Positions 24,401 through 34,155 of a stretch of 64,000 nucleotides of DNA are shown here, one piece after another. Source of the stretch: Aristolochia californica (lineage: Eukaryota > Streptophyta > Magnoliopsida > Piperales > Aristolochiaceae). Every line of letters starts with the position of its first letter. The stretch's first letter is position 1. The position numbers were made by a program, and so were the translations under genes. The stretch spans positions 8,744,501 to 8,808,500 of the forward strand of contig JARWKL010000008.1 in NCBI GenBank assembly GCA_029961685.1, in the 5' to 3' direction. The notes under the pieces were generated by a model. It was not told the origin of the DNA. It worked only from the letters and a program-made list of their open reading frames with translations, and did not search any database.

Positions 24401-27400
24401 ATCTTTTTCTCGTCCTCATAAAAAAATTGTCTATTTGGCCTTTGATATGCTGTTATATGAGATCAGTTATTTCCACCTTAAATGTTAAAGCATGTGGTTT
24501 ATGTACTGTCTTTCGTCTACTGTTTCTATTGATAGAATCCTTTCATAGCATTTGTTAGTCTTGAAGTCTTTATTTTTGTACTTTCAAGTCCTTAATAATG
24601 CATGTTGTTAAAAAGAATTTTAACTGCAGGTCCGGCATTATTACTATCGCCTCATAAGGCGTATGAACAAGCTGCTTGGTCCTGGATTTTGTCTTGATGC
24701 CAAAAACTCTAAAGATACTATTGCTGCGATGCTTCGCTGGTAAGTAGTGCTAAAGACTATGTATTCTACTCTGGGTTTTAATTCTTGATTTGCACATGTC
24801 CTATATTTCTAGATAGATTTCTGTCTATTTGTCTGAGCACACGTTTTAGTCTTTTTTTCTGTCTTTCTTTATGGTGGCTCCCAGTGTTCATTTTTTTGTT
24901 ATCTATTGCTTATTATATGTCTGTTTTTGGTTTTTCATTTCATTTTTTCCTTGAACTTCCAAGTGGATTGCTAATGCCCAAATTTCACTTTGTTTTTCCC
25001 ATGGAAAAACCAAAAAATTGATTCTGTAAGAAAAATACTGTTGTAAGTTAAGGTAATAATGGTAGAATGGCTGAATTGTATGTACATAATGTTGTGACTT
25101 CAACTTTCCGCAAGTTGTATGTGTACACATTGAGCAATTTATGAATGTTTTTGTATGCATCAAGAAGTATAATTCTATTAGAAAATTTGCTTATAACGTC
25201 TGACATTTTACTTAATTCTGCTTTTTTGCACCTGTAGTATGGGCTGGAAACTTTTACTCTATTTTTAGTCCACATGGTAAACAGCCCATCTCATAATTTG
25301 AATTTTTTGAGATGACTTTGTTTAGTTCGTGATCACTTTTTATTTGGTGGGTGAAGTTAAACTAATGTCAAATAGTTCATTGGTTCCCTATCAATTTTTA
25401 GTGGGTGGGTGGTATTACGATAATGTCAGATATCTGATTTTTAAGAATCATTGCCATCATGAAAGCCTGACCCAACTATGGCGGTCCAGCAACATTAATC
25501 GTCCTCATTTATTTTTGTCTAAGTTGCTAAAGTTGGCATTCTTTAGATCTTCCTCATCAGTGCCTTCCATGTCAAATTTGGTATTTCTCTACTTTGTGCA
25601 TTTTTTTTCTTGAGAAAAGGTGTGAATATATTACTGAGAGAAAGAATACAAGCCTTGCTAATCAAGACCTTCCTCCACAACAAGATGTTGGAGAAAACAC
25701 CAAGTTTAGCCTGAGTATCCGCTAAGTTATTAGCAGATCTAGGAATATGATTACACATACATTGTAATTGAGAAATTAAAGTACATATATCATAAAAAAG
25801 ATCCCAATGGCGCCAAGGAGGTTTGCATGTCTTCTTACACCAATTGATGACAACTTGAGAATCGCCTTCGACATATAAAGGTCCTACCATCCTCTGTTTA
25901 AACAGTTTTAGGCCATTAAACAAACCAGACAACTCGGCTGTAGTTGAATCTGATATCCCGATTGGCCCGGAAAATGAGAAGAGAAGATTTCCTTTATCGT
26001 CATGAATAACCCCTCCTTATCCAACAGGCCCCGGACAACCCAACGTGCTTCCATCTCTACTTTGTGCATTAACTGACAAAAGTAACCTTTGTACACAGTG
26101 CACCATCTCAATTGGCTCTCTTATTCCTTTTTTTTTTTTTTTTGGTAAGATTTCAAAATGTTTGTCGTATTTCATTTTTAGTTTATATTGCCTATTTTTG
26201 TAGAACATTGGTCCTAATATTCTCATTTGTGTCATCCTCATTCTTTATGAATGGTGCTTCTCAACCCCAGTGGTGCTCCATAAAGCATGATTAGTTGCAC
26301 AGCATCTTCCTCTAGTTTTCCTTCACCATGTTCAACTTGTTGTTCATGAAATCCTTGGTGCAAATCTTCACTTCTGCTTCTGGCATTTATTCTTTATGCT
26401 ACATTTTCATTCTCCCGTCGTTTGAAGATTTGAGTCTAGGTATCTGAAAGCATTTCTTTTGGTAGACCTTGCCCCTCAATATGCATGGTGGAAAGTTTCT
26501 CAGATCTCTTTATAAAACTGCAGCTAATATATCTAGTCTATTATTGTTTTATTTAGTAGAAATTTGTTTTTGAGGACAGTATGAGCACCATGGGACTTTC
26601 TTGAATATGGGTTGTAAATTCATCCATGATAAGTGCAAAGCAGTGAGGGCGTATATCATTGTTATAATACCTAAGGACTGGTAGCATTTGTGTTTTCAGA
26701 TTAGTAATGACCAGGTGTTGGTGCCTCACCAAGATGTCTCACATATCGGGTGAGATGTCTTGTATTTTTAGGGAGCTAGATGATAGGCCTTCATATAAAA
26801 TATTGGTCCGTCACATATCCCCTGAGATATCTCAGATTTTTTATGGGCAAAATTTCTTGGGAATCTGTGATGCCCACCCTAGTTATGATACCTTAATCCA
26901 TGTCCTTAATGATATTAAAATATCAGTATTTTTCTTTGGTACCCACTAAGTCAGCTGGGTTTCTCTATCTTAGTTCTCAGATTTTTTTTTGTTATGTATC
27001 ATTGAGAAAATTCTCTGTAGGCACGATAACTGCCTACTGATTTATATTACTTATCCCCTAATTTCTTAGCTGCAGTAAAAGAAGAATTGAAGTTCTGTTG
27101 TTATAAATATTTATTTAACCTTTATCCATCTTGCATAATTATTTGAAAATTTTCTTCATAATGGAAGCTCTCTTTTTCTTATTTCTTTCTTTTGTTCTCT
27201 GCTTTTTCTAGAATAAAATTTCTTCATCTTCTTCTTCTTCTTCTTCAAAAGAAAAGGAGATTTGAGGACTCTTTTTGCTTTATTTTCTATGGCAGGTGGT
27301 CTTTGTTAGAAAAATATAGCTGCACTGCCTCAAAGCTCCATTTGAAGCCTCGAAGGTTCAAAGTATTTGTGGAGGCTTTGGTCAGTTTTCTTCTGTATAA

Positions 27401-30400
27401 TTCTTATTCTGAATTTCTTCTACAACTTACATTTTGGATCCTTGTCAACCATCCACACATTATATCTTGTTTCTTCCATCTGTATTTAACAATTTATGCT
27501 TATCTCTAGAAATATATTTGATTTTTCTCTTGCCATGAAGGAGCATCAACTTTTGAAAGATCAGAAAAAGAGTAGACGGAGACGACCACATGGAGAAGGT
27601 TGCCATTCAGCACCTTCAACAGCAGCTATTTCTCTTCTAGGTAAGGCACCTGGAAATGATGCTCGTCTGATGAAAGTACTCATCGTTGATGGCCACAATG
27701 TTCAAAAAGTGGGTACTGCAAAAGCCATTTCTTTAAAACGCAATGTTAGCACAACTTCTGCTTGTAACAGAAGTGATCCTACTCTGAAAAGTGCCCGGCA
27801 ACGACGAAGAACAGGTCAGTCTTAAAAGTTTTTGATTTTTGGTGAGTCTTAAACTTGTTTATTATGATCTATTGGAAGTGAAAGTAAAAAAAATGCAGAA
27901 ACAAATAGAAGATGAAACAAATTAAACAGGGAAGTAGCAAATTAAAAGAAGTCTTATCAAATCAATTTTTGGGTTACCAGTTAGCCCGCTTAAAAAGAAC
28001 TATTTGTTGGCAAAATTTTCAGTATACAAAAAGTAGTAGTAAGACAAAGGAAACAGAAATAAATAGGAGTGTTTACACTTATTCCTCTTTCTAAAAGTAA
28101 GACGTTTTTTTGAACTATGTGTAGAAGTTCTTTAAACAGAAAAGTGGGCATGAAGCTTTACATAGTTAGTACAATGGGAAATGAAAATAAATGAAAGAAA
28201 TTAAAGTTAGTCCATATTACAGCTATAGTTTATAACTAGTTATTGATGTAAGATGCCTTTTATTAGTGACTGAATCTGCCAAAGAGTTTGTGGAATGAAA
28301 CACATGCTTCCAAACAATCTGTAAAGGCATTGTTAGATCTGCAATTTGCAGGAAATGTTTCATGAAATCTCAATGGGGGATTCCCCAAGCTGTTTCCCCA
28401 TGAGACCACTATGGCAGAAAATCATCCTCTATGATTAATGGCTGAACTGTCTGCAATAAGGAATAAGTCCTTGAAGAACTGCCCAGACTTCCACTTCCAT
28501 AGAATCTACCACCCCAACCGGACCTGAATAGGATAGTAAGGGACAAACCTTATGATCTCTTGTGATGTCACCAACACCCACAAGTCCAAAGTTTCCTTTT
28601 GAATACTAGCATAATTGAGTTTGAAGAGAGCATATTGCATAAAGTGACAATTTTTCAATTGAGTCTTAAAGCGACACCAGAATAATCCATAAAGGCAGTT
28701 GTTAATCGAGTCCATGAGAGCACCAAGTGAATCAATTTATCAATTACCACATCAACTGAGCCAATGTGATTTATATTCCTTTCTAGCCACAAGCTCCATA
28801 TAACAGCTCCTCCAATGATCTTCCAAAGAGTATTACCCAAAAGAAGGGGGTGTAAAAGAAGAAATTTCAGCAGGCCATTCACTAAATTTATCTGGAAAGC
28901 AAAGAGAAAGGTTTATCCAATGTTGGAATACCAAATCTCATAGACAAAAGAGCATCCAGAAGAATATGATCAATAGATTCCTCTTCTTCATCACAGAAAA
29001 GATAATTCATTAAAGGTGGATGGAGACCTCTTCTGCTGAGAAGGTCGATAGTTGGCAGCTTGCCTTTGAGCACCTTCTGCAGAAAAGGCTTGACCTTTGA
29101 TGGGCCATAAATTTCCAAGCAATGGCAAGGACCTTTGGATAAGTTTGCTGCCACTTTCATAAGAACAAGACAAAAAGAGGCGATGAAAAAAGTACCTGAG
29201 GAATCAGCAGACTGAATGAGCTTATCTTCAACGTTGCCATTATGGTAAAATTGGCTGAGTAAAAAGTAAGACTTTGACAAACATAACTATTTTTGAGTTG
29301 GACTTTTAACTTAGAAGCCAACTCAAAATAGAAAACTGGCTTAACAGTCCAAGGCTTGTAACATAATTGTGGCTCTTCAAGATTGCAATCTTGAACATCT
29401 CTAAGTACTGCCCAAACCAGAGAGTACATATTATGAAGTTTTTGTTAAGTTGTGGAGCCTAATTAACGCCTTACATTGAGTCAGTACACGGATCGTTAAG
29501 GGCAGGTCCGTGATATATTGACTGCTATTTCATTAAGGGCAGTTTGGAGAATTCACTCTCATATTGCAGTTGCCCTAGTTTTCTCTTTATATTTGGGGGC
29601 GCCGCTATTAGGGTTTACTATTCATCACCGAAAAGGATCATCAATTGCGGTTGAGAGAAGCGATTTCTCTTGTAAACTATATCATCTTCGTAGTGAATTA
29701 CTGCAGCAGCAGAAGACAGAACGTAGTCTCACTTTGAGGCGAACCTGTATAAATTTTGTGTCTTTCTTCGTGCTTGCTTTTTTTTTTCTTTCACGATTAT
29801 TATTATTGCTCTTGTTAGTTTTAAATTAGGGTGTCTAATTCCTAACAGTTTTAGCATGATGGAAATAGATATAAAGAACTTTATTAGAGATCTAGCAGAG
29901 ATGTTTGCTAGTTGGTACTAGGGACCATCCACTTCAATCAAGAAATAATGAAGCTTGTTGTGATTACATCATATGTTCTGCTTGAATGATAATGAGTTCT
30001 TAATGTCATTTAAGTGCTATATTTGTCTTGAATGGTAATGAAATCTTCTAATGTCATTTAAATTCTTTTTTATATTAAATCAATAATTAACTTTGTCTGT
30101 GCTATTTTTGGTTGTCTAGGTAACATGTCATCCGCTCCTGACCAAATGGAGGAGAAAGCCGCTACTTATGGAGTTAGCTTGGTTGCTTATGCTGCCGAGC
30201 ATTTGGAGCAGAGGACCTGTAGTGTAAAGAGAGGTTGTCATGACCAAAGGCAAGCTGTGACTGATGAGGAGTTGCTTCACAACCTGTCTCCGTCCAAGAG
30301 TATATGACTTACATGAGACCTATTTGTGGTATTCGTTTTAGAAAAAAAATTAAAGAAAATGCTAATGTTTTAACAAATGATACAGATCTTTTCTCTTCAA

Positions 30401-33110
30401 CATCTCAGAGTGGGTGTTTACAAAATAATCCTGAAATTAATGGACAGCTTCCTGTGAAACTCAAGCTTCAGTTGTTTCCAGTGGATGAAGGTACTCGGCT
30501 AGCTCTGGAAAAGGTAATAAGATTAACAACCAGGAATTATATAAATCAAGATTGTCTGGGTTATAATTCTTTACCTTGCATGCACTGCAGGATGAACACA
30601 ATCCACACCTAGAGTTGACATTAAGTGCTCGCAAAAAGATGTGCTCAGTGTTAGAACACCTGAATCGTAAATGGTGCAATTCAAGTATTATTTTATCAGG
30701 GGAATTAATGATTTTCCCTCATAGTCGGCAGGAGGCTCTCTCCAGTTCTAAAAGATGGACTTTAAAGGACACTGTTTCCACTGCTGCAGATGTATATGAT
30801 GCCATTGGCTGCCCCACTGTTTTCCGTCTAAGGTATTTATTTTATCTGTTACCAGCTTTCAGTCTTTGTTTTAAGCATTTATAGACCGAGCAAACTTGAG
30901 ATTAATCAATTACCATGCTTGTACCCTTTGCTTGTATTTCTGTGTTCTCAAGTATACCTTTTGCACTTGGAGAACTGGACACCTGTTTGCCCAATGCAGT
31001 CTTATTCTTTTGCTGGTGTAGATGGTAGATGACTGCTCTCCCTTTCTATAAAGAGCAGGGTTTTCTGAACCGGATCTGGAAACCATCTTCAAAACCTGAG
31101 TGAGGTCGCTTGAGTTGGGTCTGGTTACCCCAAGTTCAGAGCTAGACTTGGGGCGAGGCGGGGCACTGACCCCCTGACCTAACCTGCCCCCATTCAAAAT
31201 CCAAGTCGACCTGGCCGAGTTGTGGGTTGACTTGCCGGGTTGAAAAACCATGGTAAGGACCATATGATGGACACTGAAATGTTTTAGGGCGTGCTAACAT
31301 GTCATAAATTTGAACTCTGCTATTTCAGAACTTCAAGAAGTTATTGAAGCCATTTTCTTGTGTGCGTACTCATATAGATAGTTTGGAATGAAATGGTACT
31401 TCTTTTTAAGGATCCTTGGGAAGCTGACTTAATTTTGTCTTTAAGGTATGGCTGGTTCCCCAATCTGGAGGTGAAGGTAGTGTCACTTCCAGCATCTCTG
31501 TCACAATCTCATTCTACTGGTGATCACCTGAAATTTAAGTGCAGTCGTGAAGGACATAAAGAAATCTCAGTTCCTGATGGGCCACGCGTGGGTCATGATT
31601 GCAACCAACTTGCAGAATCCAAAAAGGGCCTGCTTCCCTCAACAGCTGAAGGAACTTTTTCTACTTCTTCTTCAAAGCATAAATTGAGCATGGCATTTCC
31701 AGTGGATCAGGAATGCAATATTCCAGTATCCTCTGGTTGCACAACTCATTCCATGTGTCTGAAAGAAGAAAGCTCTGGAGTCGTGAAGAATCAGTGGGAA
31801 GATGCAGTATGTATCTCTTCATGTTTATCTCTAAGACTGCTTTTTAGATTTCACCCCCCAGATATCCTTATTATATCTCAATCAATGGTTTTTCTTAAAG
31901 ATATATGCAATCATTTTATGACTTTTCTTAAACCTAATCAATTTAAAAGACACTGAAGTTTATCCATTTTGGTGGATGTTCAGGCCATTCTGACTCGTGT
32001 ATTTTGAAGTCGTGCTCATATGCACAGAATGCTATGCCATGAGTCTAGTGGAATGTTATCAGTATTTCAATTATGAAATGTATCTACCTCTCCTTTTGCA
32101 GGAAATAGTGAGAACAAGTAATGGTATCATCTTGTCAGCTGGGGAATGGGCAGACAGTCTGACAAATATTAGTGTTGGTGATTTATTATTGGAAGCATCT
32201 AGAGCTGCAGATGCCAATTACACTGATCCTCCTGCTCCATGTCTTCAGTCAATTCCATTTAGCTGTGATTCATTTGATGCTGCAATTGCTGCCCATATTT
32301 CTTCTGGTTCGAAAGAACTCCAAAACCATGTGTCCATATGGGATGGTGAAGAAACGTGTGATGCGTTTTCATTTCAAAGGCTTTCTCCTTTCAATCGAGA
32401 TGTTTCTAGTCCACCACCAGGTGCTTCTGCGAGTCGGAATATCTCACATGATTATCCAGCTGGGCATCATGTCTTAATTGAGGTTTAGTATCCTTCTCTA
32501 ATTGCTGTTTTCCTGTTCTTCCATAAAATTTTAACTTAACTCCCATTTTTTTCTTCTTTTGATGGTTTTCCCAAAATTTGAATACTAATTAATTTTATTA
32601 TAGGATCTTGGTGTAATTGGAAGTACTGAGGATCCTTCTTGTGAAAGGAATCCTGTGGGCGATTCTATTTCATCTGGACAGGACCATGATGATTCTAAAA
32701 GGGGTCAGTCTTCGACAGATATGTACTGGGTATGTGGATGTCTTCCTTTAAATTTTTTTTTATGAGGTTTTCTTGGTTGTTTAAAGAATCACTCTAGTTA
32801 TTGGTGGAGCTCATACTGGGAGATCTACTAGCTAGGTTACCTTATATAATTTCATAGTGGTAGTTTATTTCTGATTTTTTTAGGATTTGTGCCTTCTAAT
32901 GCTTATTATACACTGCAGCCAGATTTTCTAGGACCTATAGACCTGGATGTATGCTCTCGGTATCAAGGACCAGAACTGATTCTTGGAGATTCTATAAGTC
33001 TTAGTGGCTTTAACCGCCTGATAGCAAGTAGTCTTGATGCATTTCAGAGTTGCTCATTCTGCAGCTCAGACAAGAAAGAATGCCTGGCACGTGAGACTGT
33101 TGGAGACTGA
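12436..33110 (+). CDS. TKI1: TSL-kinase interacting protein 1 (SANT/Myb-like), spliced gene
   Basis: Recognised as the plant protein that binds the Tousled-like nuclear Ser/Thr kinase. Proposed coding exons: 12436-12556, 12790-12872, 12959-13006, 24630-24739, 27296-27380, 27541-27814, 30120 to 30513 (disrupted), 30591-30832, 31446-31806, 32102-32482, 32604-32729, 32919-33110. Splice phases agree throughout except at 30268-30304. The ATG at 12436 follows an in-frame TAA (12412-12414) in the same exon. A SANT/Myb-like domain lies at about residues 42-97 ('[19 protein letters not shown]', '[18 protein letters not shown]'), then '[10 protein letters not shown]', a basic stretch, '[19 protein letters not shown]', and a C-terminal '[16 protein letters not shown]'. 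Exon lengths sum to 2417 nt (about 805 codons), one base short of a multiple of three; Arabidopsis TKI1 is around 740 residues from memory. Confidence 0.9.
12790..13006 (+). CDS. TKI1: TKI1 exons 2-3 (SANT domain) with a GC donor between them
   Basis: Exon 2 (12790-12872) and exon 3 (12959-13006) encode the helices of the SANT domain; the domain finishes in exon 4 at 24630. The family residues 'LVGK' then 'DFDKIT' join cleanly only if exon 2 ends at AAG (12872). The intron between them then begins GC (AAG|GCATTT) and ends in CAG at 12958. The upstream GT at 12864 would delete conserved residues. Confidence 0.75.
13965..14167 (-). other. Antisense coding-like fragment of unknown identity
   Basis: On the minus strand, directly next to the gypsy LTR, about 65 codons read without a stop. 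The composition is mixed and protein-like, including '[19 protein letters not shown]' and '[19 protein letters not shown]'. The frame continues into the LTR only by chance. I do not recognise the family. It may be a fragment of a host exon or chance. Confidence 0.3.
15066..18770 (-). pseudogene. gag-pol remnant of the intron 3 gypsy element
   Basis: Broken frames can be followed on the minus strand. A Gag-like region is at 18102-18770. A pol N-terminal segment at 17057-17443 leads into the RT. RT core sequence '[19 protein letters not shown]' is in 16510-16872 and further RT is at 16282-16497. Integrase sequence is at 15066-15785, with '[13 protein letters not shown]' and '[10 protein letters not shown]'. 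Many stops and frameshifts separate these pieces, and the expected acidic active-site residues of the RT are not recognisable. A chromovirus-type origin is likely but not certain. Confidence 0.78.
19153..21296 (+). mobile_element. 5'-truncated L1-type LINE inside the gypsy LTR
   Basis: Only the 3' end of ORF2 is present: a plant-type RNase H domain (19202-19593, '[19 protein letters not shown]', '[16 protein letters not shown]') continuing at 21120 after the inner LINE. It ends with a 3' UTR and an A-rich tail (about 21288-21295). The flanks TGAGAGAAA (19144-19152 and 21297-21305) look like a 9-bp target duplication inside the gypsy LTR. Confidence 0.8.
19594..21107 (-). mobile_element. Second L1-type LINE fragment, inserted in the first
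   Basis: Minus-strand insertion with a perfect 12-bp target duplication GGAGATTCTAGA (19582-19593 and 21108-21119) and a T tract (poly-A tail on the minus strand) at its left edge. Reading on the minus strand: a zf-RVT domain (20329-20784, '[20 protein letters not shown]'), then an RNase H domain (19637-20140, '[19 protein letters not shown]'). A few frameshifts separate them. It is 5'-truncated, with no endonuclease or RT core. Confidence 0.85.
22050..22760 (+). pseudogene. LINE ORF2 endonuclease remnant
   Basis: A plus-strand frame with several stops resembles the end of the LINE AP endonuclease and the linker before the RT: '[20 protein letters not shown]', '[12 protein letters not shown]' and '[20 protein letters not shown]'. 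Ends are not defined. Its age relative to the gypsy element is unknown. Confidence 0.6.
22978..23241. repeat. 132-bp tandem duplication in intron 3
   Basis: Two adjacent near-identical copies, 22978-23109 and 23110-23241, each starting 'cagcagtcacacttttc' and ending near 'gaagctagggc'. They differ at only a few positions, so the duplication is recent. Confidence 0.92.
24017..24360 (-). mobile_element. TRIM (terminal-repeat retrotransposon in miniature)
   Basis: 344 bp with two 118-bp direct terminal repeats (24017-24134 and 24243-24360), flanked by a perfect 5-bp duplication GTATA (24012-24016 and 24361-24365). The 108-bp interior holds a primer-binding site next to the right repeat (complement TGGTATCAGAAC) and a purine tract next to the left repeat (complement of 'ctccccctcacg'). 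There is no coding capacity. It lies antisense to TKI1 about 270 bp before exon 4. One terminal repeat ends AATA instead of AACA. Confidence 0.93.
25603..26053 (-). mobile_element. 5'-truncated LINE fragment in TKI1 intron 4
   Basis: A perfect 17-bp target duplication, 'tctctactttgtgcatt', flanks it (25586-25602 and 26054-26070), and there is a T tract at the left edge. The minus strand encodes the RNase H end of an L1-type ORF2 ('[20 protein letters not shown]', '[14 protein letters not shown]', '[11 protein letters not shown]'). The clear duplication suggests a fairly recent insertion. Confidence 0.9.
26054..27295 (+). other. Remainder of TKI1 intron 4
   Basis: T-rich intron sequence with no gene or element recognised. 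Short open frames have no family resemblance. It ends with a T-rich tract and the acceptor TATGGCAG at 27295. Confidence 0.6.
28110..29430 (-). mobile_element. LINE 3' fragment in TKI1 intron 6
   Basis: Minus-strand frames read as a zf-RVT-type region (28888-29280, '[20 protein letters not shown]'), then '[15 protein letters not shown]' (28655-28882), then RNase H-like sequence around 28440-28560. Frameshifts separate the pieces. The edges are estimates; no target duplication was identified. Confidence 0.7.
30120..30513 (+). pseudogene. TKI1: TKI1 exon 7/8 region with a frame break
   Basis: From the acceptor CTAG at 30119 the frame reads '[20 protein letters not shown]' and reaches TGA at 30305-30307. 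The conserved downstream part '[17 protein letters not shown]' up to the donor at 30514 is in another frame, open from 30268. The two frames overlap only at 30268-30304, so either one base is missing there or a very short intron (about 50 nt) is spliced out. If the break is real, it truncates the protein after the SANT half. Confidence 0.65.
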
Positions 33111-33330
33111 AAATTTCTAGTGACATTTCATTTGTACTTGGAGAGATTAGGTGTACAGAAGATAGACTGACCAGTCTAGGTGGGCGAATGCCCAAGTAGT
33201 TTAGTCTATTTTGTCAGGGATCTGAGGAGATGAACTAAGCCCTGTTACCCCAATGCCCTGCACATTCTGCAATTGTACTTCTGTCAAGTGCAATCTGATT
33301 AATTTTTGTACATAATAAAACTCCCATCAA
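33111..33330 (+). terminator. TKI1 3' UTR and poly-A signal
   Basis: Follows the TGA at 33108-33110. A canonical AATAAA is at 33314-33319. No other coding signal in this stretch. Confidence 0.6.
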
Positions 33331-34150
33331 AAGTCTTTAAAATACTAATAGTTTATTCAAATGTATATTGCTCGTGGCAGTACATAGCTTGGATTAAAGA
33401 TTGTAAACTTTGAATATGAAACCTTATTGACAAATTTGTCCAAGAAGTTAACAAGGATATGTTGCGAGGGCTTCACAGAAATCTTATTGGAATATTATGA
33501 CGTGTGATCAGGACTTCCGTAGGTCAACTCGGCTATTTTGGTGGGCTTGGATGGATGTATTTCAGGCTTGAAGTTTGACTGAAATATGAGAAAACGTGTC
33601 TTGATAATTATGAACTAATTGATGCTATTTTTTTTCCAGAAAATTTCAGTTTCTTCATAATGATACTATTTTATAGTGAAAAAATATAGTTAAGGCTGAG
33701 AATCCTATCTGATTGTTTTTAAATATCTTTTTTGTTTACTCATAAACAGATATGGAGCAAAAGTTCTTATGTTGTAAAAAGTAAGAAGAAGATCGAAGAG
33801 AGAGAATGAGATGGAAAGAAAGTAGTATGTTGTAAAAAGTAAGAAGAAGGTTGAAGAGAGAGAATGAGATGGAAAGAAAGCAGAGAAGAGTGGGGGATTT
33901 GCACGTCCAGTTTTTATTTATAGCTTAGGGTTGTGTGGGTTAAGTATAATTTAAACATTGTCCTTACTTTAAGTGAAAAACCCTAATTTTCTATATTTCC
34001 TATTTTACGTGTCTTTTTTACATGAAATTTGGTTTATAGACATAGTTTGACGTGTAGAACAAGATTATATCAAGAAATATAAATAAAGATAAAGTAAAAT
34101 GACCAAAATACCCGTGTTCTTGTTTTTCAACAGGAAGGTTTTACCTATTT
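33331..34150. other. Downstream intergenic DNA
   Basis: A+T-rich, no gene seen. It contains a 58-bp tandem duplication (33771-33828 and 33829-33886, with 'gtaagaagaag' and 'gagagagaatgagatgg') and ends at the ACTTG target duplication of N2 (34151-34155). Confidence 0.6.
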
Positions 34151-34155
34151 ACTTG

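Larger units (their letters stand above)
13007..24629 (+). other. TKI1 intron 3, 11.6 kb, swollen by transposons
   Basis: Donor CAG|GTGAAC and acceptor TTTTAACTGCAG. Contents in order: unique-looking intron (13007-13960), an antisense coding-like fragment (13965-14167), a degraded gypsy element with nested LINEs (14168-21556), a LINE endonuclease remnant (22050-22760), a 132-bp tandem duplication (22978-23241), A+T-rich sequence and a TRIM (24017-24360). Confidence 0.85.
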
